Both the position numbers and the translations under genes were made by a program. From contig CALNVZ010003426.1 in assembly GCA_940671915.1 (NCBI GenBank), positions 18,765,769-18,829,768 of the forward strand: 64,000 nucleotides of DNA, written 5' to 3'. The first letter of the stretch is position 1. Each line of letters opens with the position of its first letter. Below are positions 45,701-53,300 of this stretch, one piece after another. Under the pieces are notes generated by a model. It did no database searches and was not told where the DNA came from. It worked only from the letters and a program-made list of their open reading frames with translations. Source of the stretch: Paracentrotus lividus. Taxonomy: Eukaryota; Echinodermata; Echinoidea; Camarodonta; Echinidae.

Positions 45701-48700
45701 GAATCCCGCTTGCTTTAGGTGTGAAATTACACTTATCGCGTTTTTTAAAATGAAAATTATCAATTTTTTTTTGTTTATTGTTTTTCCCCTTTGTATTTTC
45801 ATTTTTTTTTATAGATACATTAAGATGTCGAGTCCAAACCTGAATAATCTAATCATAGCTGGGATATGTCTGGCCTATGTATGCGTGGTACTGCTTGGTA
45901 TTGATATTAAGATCTTTACACCTCGTAACCAATATGTGATATGCGGGGTAAGTTTATCATACAAGGTTATTCAGCTCATATTTAAAAAAAAATATTACCA
46001 TGACTTACTTGATGTTGGGCTTGAAGTACACACAGAAAAAAATAAGTGTCTAAGTGACCCTTTTACAAGAGTCCAGCTCTGTCCCTGAGATGACACTTAA
46101 ATTGGTTAAAAGCAAGACTCTTTAATTGAGTACAACTGACACTTATTGGAGTCTACCTTCTTGACTCCGACTAGAGTCAAACATGTTAGACTCTCTTGAG
46201 TGTCATCTCAGGGACAAACGTTCAACCCCCCCCCCAAACCAGAGTTTAGATGACACCTCGTGGGAGTCTACCTTCTGACTCCATCTGGAGTCAAACATAC
46301 TGGACTCTCTCCGAGTGTCATCTCAGGGACAAACGTTCGACCCCAAAACCAGAGTTTAGATGACACCTCATTGGAGTTTTCCTTATTTGACCCCTAGAGG
46401 AGTCTAGCATAGGAGTTTAGATGACACCTCATTGGAGTCTACCCACTTGACCCCTCCAGGAGTCTTAACAGCATGACTCTTATTGGGAGTCATCTCGGAC
46501 AAATGCTCAACCCCCCAGAGGAGTATAGAGGAAACCATATCAGAGTCTACCACCTTAGACTCCTACAGGAGTCCATTATACTTGGACCCAAGAGGGAGTT
46601 TAGATGACACCATATTAAGGGTACCCACTGCACTTCATTGGAGTCTACCACTTGACACTCCAGGAGTCTAACATGCACGACTCTTGTTGGGAGTCATCTC
46701 GGACAAATGCTAAACCCCAAATGGAGTTTAGACAAAACCATATCAAAGTCTACCACCTAGACTCCTAGCGAGTCCAGCATACTTGGACCCAAGAGGCAGT
46801 TTAGATGACACTGTATAAAAGGGTTCCCACTGCACTTCATTGGAGTGTGTCCACTTGCCCCTCAGGAGTCTAACATGCATGACTCTTGTTGAGAGTCATC
46901 TCGGACAAATGCTAAACCCCAAAGAGTCATGTGGTGTGGCACATAGCTCTAAGGTGTCATCTGTACTCTTCAGTCTTCACTGTTGACTATTGAAGAGAAT
47001 TGGATTCCTATGCCAGACTCCTATAGCAGTGCAGTTGTACCCTTGAATACGGTGTCATCTAAACTCCGTTGGGTCAAAGTATGCTTGACTCCTGTATGAG
47101 TGAAGGTGGTAGACTCTGATATGGTTTCCTCTATACTCCTCTGGGGGTTGAGCATTTGTCCGAGATGACTCCATAAGAGTCATGCATGTTAAGACTCCTG
47201 GAGGGGTCAAGTGGTAGACTCCAATGAGGTGTCATCTAAACTCCTATGCTAGACTCCTCTAGGGTCAAATAAGGAAGACTCCAATGAGGTGTCATCTAAA
47301 CTCTGGTTTGGGGGTCGAACGTTTGTCCTGAGATGACAGCAAACGGAAGATTCAAAAACAGGAACAGAAAAGACACGAAATAAAATACAACTTAACTTGA
47401 TGAAGTCTGGTAGTGCACTGATCTATTCAAGGCTACTTGGCCACATCAGAAATCATACTAATACAGGCGCGGATCGAAGAAAATCGAATTGAATGCATTT
47501 CGGGGGCCCATTGTCTGGGACAAAAGCGGCTCTTTGTCCCTAGACAATTGGGCCCCCGAAATGCATTCAATTCGACTTTCTTGGATCCGCGCCTGTAATA
47601 CAGATAAATTTACATATTCAAATTAAGTCAGATTACCAATAGAATAAAGAGAATGGAGGAACCAACTCAAAATGTAAAAGTCCAATTCATAAGAATAACC
47701 AATAAGAGATAAGAGGATGTAGATGATAAGATGAGATGATTATGTAATAAGAATGTTGAAAAAGAATCAGATGTGGAATGTAATGAATGAAGACATCTGA
47801 ATAGGAATGGAATGATAGAGAAGAAGGTTGAAAGTCAAAGAGGAAATGGATGTGAACAAAGCTGAACTAAATACCAAAGCTGAATAGAAATAAGGTCAAC
47901 TAACAAAGGAAACTTAAATGTACAATAAACAGTCCTACATATTATAATATCCTTCTTTAACAAAAATTGTCCTCAATTTTATAAATTCAATTTTAAAAAA
48001 AATTATGTGGTTTTCGATACTCTACCAGATTTGAATTAATAGGGTCACAGAGACTCTCTATGATACTTTTCTCCCGACTCCTTTAAATAGTCATATAAAC
48101 GTGACTCTTTGAAAGAGTTTTTGGACACAAAACAGGAGAAATCCAGACTCTGATTGTTACTTTTTCAAATCATGAGGATTATAGAGGGTCACAAAGACTC
48201 TTTATGTTACTTTTCCAGGTTCTTTTTAATAGTCATATAAAGTATAACTCTTCGATAGAGTTATTTGGACACCAAAGAGGAGAAATCCCGACCCTGATTG
48301 TTACTTTTGCAGATCATGAGGATCATAAAGGGTCATAGAGACTCTCCATGATACTCTTTCCTGACACTTCTCAATAGTCATATAAAACTGACTCTTCGAC
48401 AGAGTTATTTCGACACCAAAAAGGAGAAATCCCGACTCTGAATGTTACTTTTTCAAATCATGAGGATTATAGGGTTCACAAAGACTCTCTATGATACTTT
48501 TTCCCGACTCTTTTTAATAGTCATAAAAGTGACTCTTCGAAAGAGTTATTTGGACAGCAAAAAGAAGAAATACCACCCTGATTGTTACTTTTGCCGATCA
48601 TGAGGATCATAAAGGTCATAGAGACTCTCCATGATACTCTTTCCTGACGCTTTTCAATAGTAAATAAAACTGACTCTTGAAAGAGTTATTTCGAAACCAA

Positions 48701-50118
48701 AAAGGAGAAATCCCGACTCTGAATGTTACTTTTTCAAATCATGAGAATATAGGGGGTCACAAAGATCTCTATGATACCTTTTCCCGACTCTTTTTAATAG
48801 TCATAAAAAAGTGACTCTTCGAAAGAGTTATTTGGACACAAAAAAAGGAGAAATCCCGACCCTGATTGTTACTTTTTCCGATCATGAGGATTATAAAGGG
48901 TCACAAGACTCTCCATGATACCCTTCCTGACACTTTTCAATAGTCATATAAAAGTGACCTTCGAAAAGTTATTTCGACACCAAGAAGGAAAAATCCCGAC
49001 TCTGAATGTTACTTTTTCAAATCATGAGGATATAAGGGGGTCACAAAGACTCTTATGATACCTTTTCCCGACTCTTTTTAATAGTCATATAAAAGTGACT
49101 CTTCGAAAGAGTTATTTGGACACCAAAAAGGAGAAATCCCGACCCTGATTGTTACTTTTTCCGATAATGAGGATTTTAAAGGGTCACAAAGACTCTCCAT
49201 GATACTCTTTCCTGACACTTTTCAATAGTCATATAAAAGTGACTCTTCGAAAGAGTTATTTAGACACCAAAAAGGAGACATGCCGACTCTGATTGTTACT
49301 TTTTCAAATCATGAGGATTATAGAGGGTCAAAGAGACTCTCTAAGATACCTTTCCCTGACTCTTTTTATAGTCATACAAAGTGACTCTTCGAAAGAGTTA
49401 TTTAGACACCAAAAGGAGACATCCCGACTCTGATTGTTACTTTCTTGAATCATGAGGATTATAGAGGGTCACAGAGACTCTCTATGATACCTTTTTCCCG
49501 ACTCCTTTTAATAGTGAAAATAAGATTGTGACCCATAAGGAGTCATGCTGACTCCAGTAGAGGAAATCTGATTAGCACTTGCAAAACCTCGAGGTCCACA
49601 GTGGATCACGTAGACTCTGCATGGTGTATTATGCTGACTCCGTAGAGTCATGTCGACTCCTTTAGATAGGAAAATGTGACTCTTTATTGTAATCTGGTCA
49701 GCACGAGCCACTGATCGTGTCGCTTTGACACTTATTTTTTTCTGTGTGTATACAACTTTATTGCCCCTCTGCATGTCCTTGTAAATTATATTGACTGCAA
49801 ATTTTGGGTGTTACACAATATTTACAATATTTTACATTTACCATCTTTCCGTTTGAAAAAATAAAAAGTTTAGGAATAGAAATCCAATTATCCACTCATT
49901 TTACGGACTGGAAGGTACTCTCCATCTCTTAAGAATGATAATAATAATTAAAAAATAAAAAAATGTCAGAATAGAGTGGATTTCGAGTGAAAATACACAT
50001 TTTCCAGGCGCGGATCCAGGGGGGGGGCTAAAGGTGCTAGCGCACCCCGTACAATTGGGAAATCAGGATACATGTTGTACATAGACCTTTTTAACGCACC
50101 CCCTAAAAATGCTAATAA

Positions 50119-50163
<45 letters not shown>

Positions 50164-50262
50164 TGTCAGTTGTTCGGAGTGGAACGCTGACCTGACCCTA
50201 CCCCTATATGTAGTATGTTTGGAAATATTTAAACGGCCGAAGGCCGAAAAATTTCAACACCT

Positions 50263-50302
<40 letters not shown>

Positions 50303-53300
50303 CTTATCAGCCTGCTAACGTGATGTAGACAATTTTTTAGCTACCTTTTTGCACCCCGTTAAAAACCGTCTCTGGATCCGGCGACTGTTTTTCAAATCAC
50401 TCCAAGACCTTCGAGTGGTCTGGTACCCATTTACATCCGCACCTGAGTGGAGTGAAGCAAATGTATAATCCCTAACTGCTCAATGACATAAGAGCCGTAT
50501 CACTGATCGAACCAACGACATAAATGTCACATTTGCATCCTAACTCAAATGATACAACCGCTAGCCCACAACACGTCTACTTATCTTGGCCATTGATTGA
50601 TTGATTGATTGAATGATAGCTTTATTTATTCACGGTTAAAAGCTCGAAACCGTTACAAGACGGGTTTGAGTGGTTTCATTGGGGCCGTGATTAAAAATAC
50701 AAATATTTCAATAGAGGTTCGCTCAGCATCGTTATCTTGACAACGTCACAAGGAAATATATTTTTCTAAGGGTGTGGTTTTTTCTCTCTGAATAACATTA
50801 AAAATCTCGTTTTTTTTTTTTTTTTTTTTTTTTAAGGCCCGAGTTTGGCTCATTTCATTCGCATTCACTGTTGCATTCGGAGGAATGTTTACTAAGATGT
50901 GGCGTGTTTACAACATCGTCATCAATAAACGCACGATGCGGAAGGTAAACAATGTGAGGATTGCATTTCCTTACTTTTGTAATATGTTAGAAATAGACCT
51001 TATGCATTGACGTCATCGCGCCGCCATTTTAGAGGCTGATGCCATTGATTTGTAGGCCACACATGCCTAATTACTTCGAAGACACCAAACATGTGTGTCC
51101 GAGCCAACCCAAAGACAAATTAACTAATTTCAAATGCCAGATTGACGAAAACGTATTAATTTGATCGGTTTATTGACACCGATTCCCTGGAAAGCAAGAC
51201 TTGGACACTCCTTTGCACAAATGAGAAAGATCTAGGCTCCTGTTTTGGGAACTATAGGCCTACGACGAGGGTGAACATAGAAGCCATTTTACTGCTTCTG
51301 ACTCCCTATCAACAGTGCCGAGAGAGGGTGCTCTATTTCTTGTTTAATTAAAAATCGAGCTGGCTATGGCCATGTTGTGAGACTATCAATGAAAAGTTGG
51401 GTAAATTCTCTTTAAATTGCTATTAGACAATTATAGTTACTATACTAATTACTATTTTGTTTTGTTTTGAGGTGATCAAGGATCGACATCTGATTGGAAT
51501 CATCATCGTCCTCCTTCTCATTGACATCATCATCCTCGTCACCAAGGAGATCGTTGACCCTTATAAGGTCATTGATGAACTTGTCGAGCAACCACGGGTC
51601 AGTTCGATCAAAGAGAACGTTTATAATTAAACTATTTTATTGATGTCTAATCTATTGCTCTTACACGGAAATGAATGTCAAAAGGAACAAGTACCTTTAA
51701 GATTAACAAAATAATGATGATAGTACCGTTGCAGATTTTTCCGATGCCAATTTCCCCAACACTCTTTGCTCCCATTACACGGTGGAACCGGGGGGGGGGG
51801 GGGGGGCGCACAGCGTAATAATTTGTAAAATACGGGCACAAATAAAAAGTCAATGAGTGGTGCCCCGGCCCCGGCTCTTTCTTTAGATTGGCAAGCGTTA
51901 TCTATGAAGCACAAACCAACCAAACGGGATCAATATCTTTCTGTAAACGTTTCACAACAATAATTGCAATAATGCAACCTTAAACACGAATAATTCATCC
52001 TTCTTTTCTATACCTGAACACTCACTCAGAAAGACCGTCAAACTGCCTTTTTGAAATTAATCTGCGCTTTGTTTTTCCCTCTCGTTTTCAAAGACCCTGG
52101 AAGACCGAGCCAACTTTGTGCTTTATATCAACGTGTATCGGCGATGTTCTACCAAGTACAATACCGTATGGATTGTAATACTCGTGGTCTACAAGGCGTT
52201 TCTCATGATATTCGGAGCTTTTCTGTCCTTCCAAACTCGGTATATTGTCAAGCAAAGGTCGAATTTTTTTCATGATATTATAATGTAAAAAAATATTTTT
52301 GCACGGCTCATATGGCCTTCTTTCGGGAAACTTTTTAAACAATAATATACTACTTTTTTAAATTTTATTTCAAAAGAGAGTATATAATAAGAGGTTAGAA
52401 TGTTATGATCATAATGGTATACACGACTAATTGTGCTAAAATGGTAGAAAAATCCAAGATCAAATTTAAAAATGGAACCTATTAAATGCATGCGGTCATG
52501 GAGTTTACATACATTAATTAAACAAATGTGATTTCTGGGTAGGAAAATCCGAAGAGCATTTTGGAAAGCGAATATATAATCTGAATAACATTCCCTCCGT
52601 TGCAAACCCCAAGATAGTAAACCTTTTACCATGTTTACTCCCTTCTATCTGTAGGTTTTCCCAGTCAATTTTAAACTCTTTGCAATTATTCAATTTAAAC
52701 GATCGAGCATTTAATGTTAACACAAACGCCAATAGCGATTTACTCTTTTGGAGCGATCAAAACTTTGTACAAGTAATCAGTTTCGTTTATGAGCGTGAAC
52801 TTCAGAATGAACGCAGTCAATTTTAAAAAAGACAGAAGCAGTAAGAATCGACGAATTTGAATGACGATTGACGGATTTCATTTCTCATAATGTCAAATCG
52901 ACTGGCGCAATTTGCAATTCGGATGCTGAGTTTTTTCTATAGAGCGCTCAAAAACGAATTTCAACGCTGATTTTTAATTGCGATTGCATTCTGAACGAAA
53001 TTGGTTGCTGGAAATGTCAAATTAATTGTAATTGACCGGGAAACCCTATATAAATCTTTTGTGTCTCTGTGTAGAACCGTGAGCGTCCCAGGACTGAATG
53101 ATAGCTACCTTGTCGGGTTATCAATCTACAATGCATGTCTGTGCTGTGCTGTAGCAGTGCCTCTATCTCTATTCAACGTTAACTCCCCCAATGTAACCTA
53201 TATAGTTACATCCGGGTTCATTGTCTTCTGTGCTACATCCATCCTCTGTACGCTTTTTCTCCCTAAGGTAATACTTTAAGGTGACACGACGCTCCGGCGA

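Larger units (their letters stand above)
46029..49748. mobile_element. 3.7 kb non-autonomous TIR element with internal palindrome and satellite
   Basis: Ends CACACAGAAAAAAATAAGTG (left) and CACTTATTTTTTTCTGTGTG (right) form a 21-bp inverted repeat, with TA on both outer sides (46027-46028 and 49749-49750), as for Tc1/mariner-type insertion. Inside: GAGTC/GACTC-rich inverted arrays (46085-47339), a nested hairpin (47463-47596), AT-rich spacer (47600-48000) and a satellite (48040-49510). No ORF over 90 codons shows a family pattern, so it needs transposase in trans. It lies in the intron after TM2. Confidence 0.82.

Noticed and set aside
46029-49748. CRISPR-like array
   Set aside because: Repeats of 142 bp without unique spacers, inside a eukaryotic intron; a satellite, not CRISPR.
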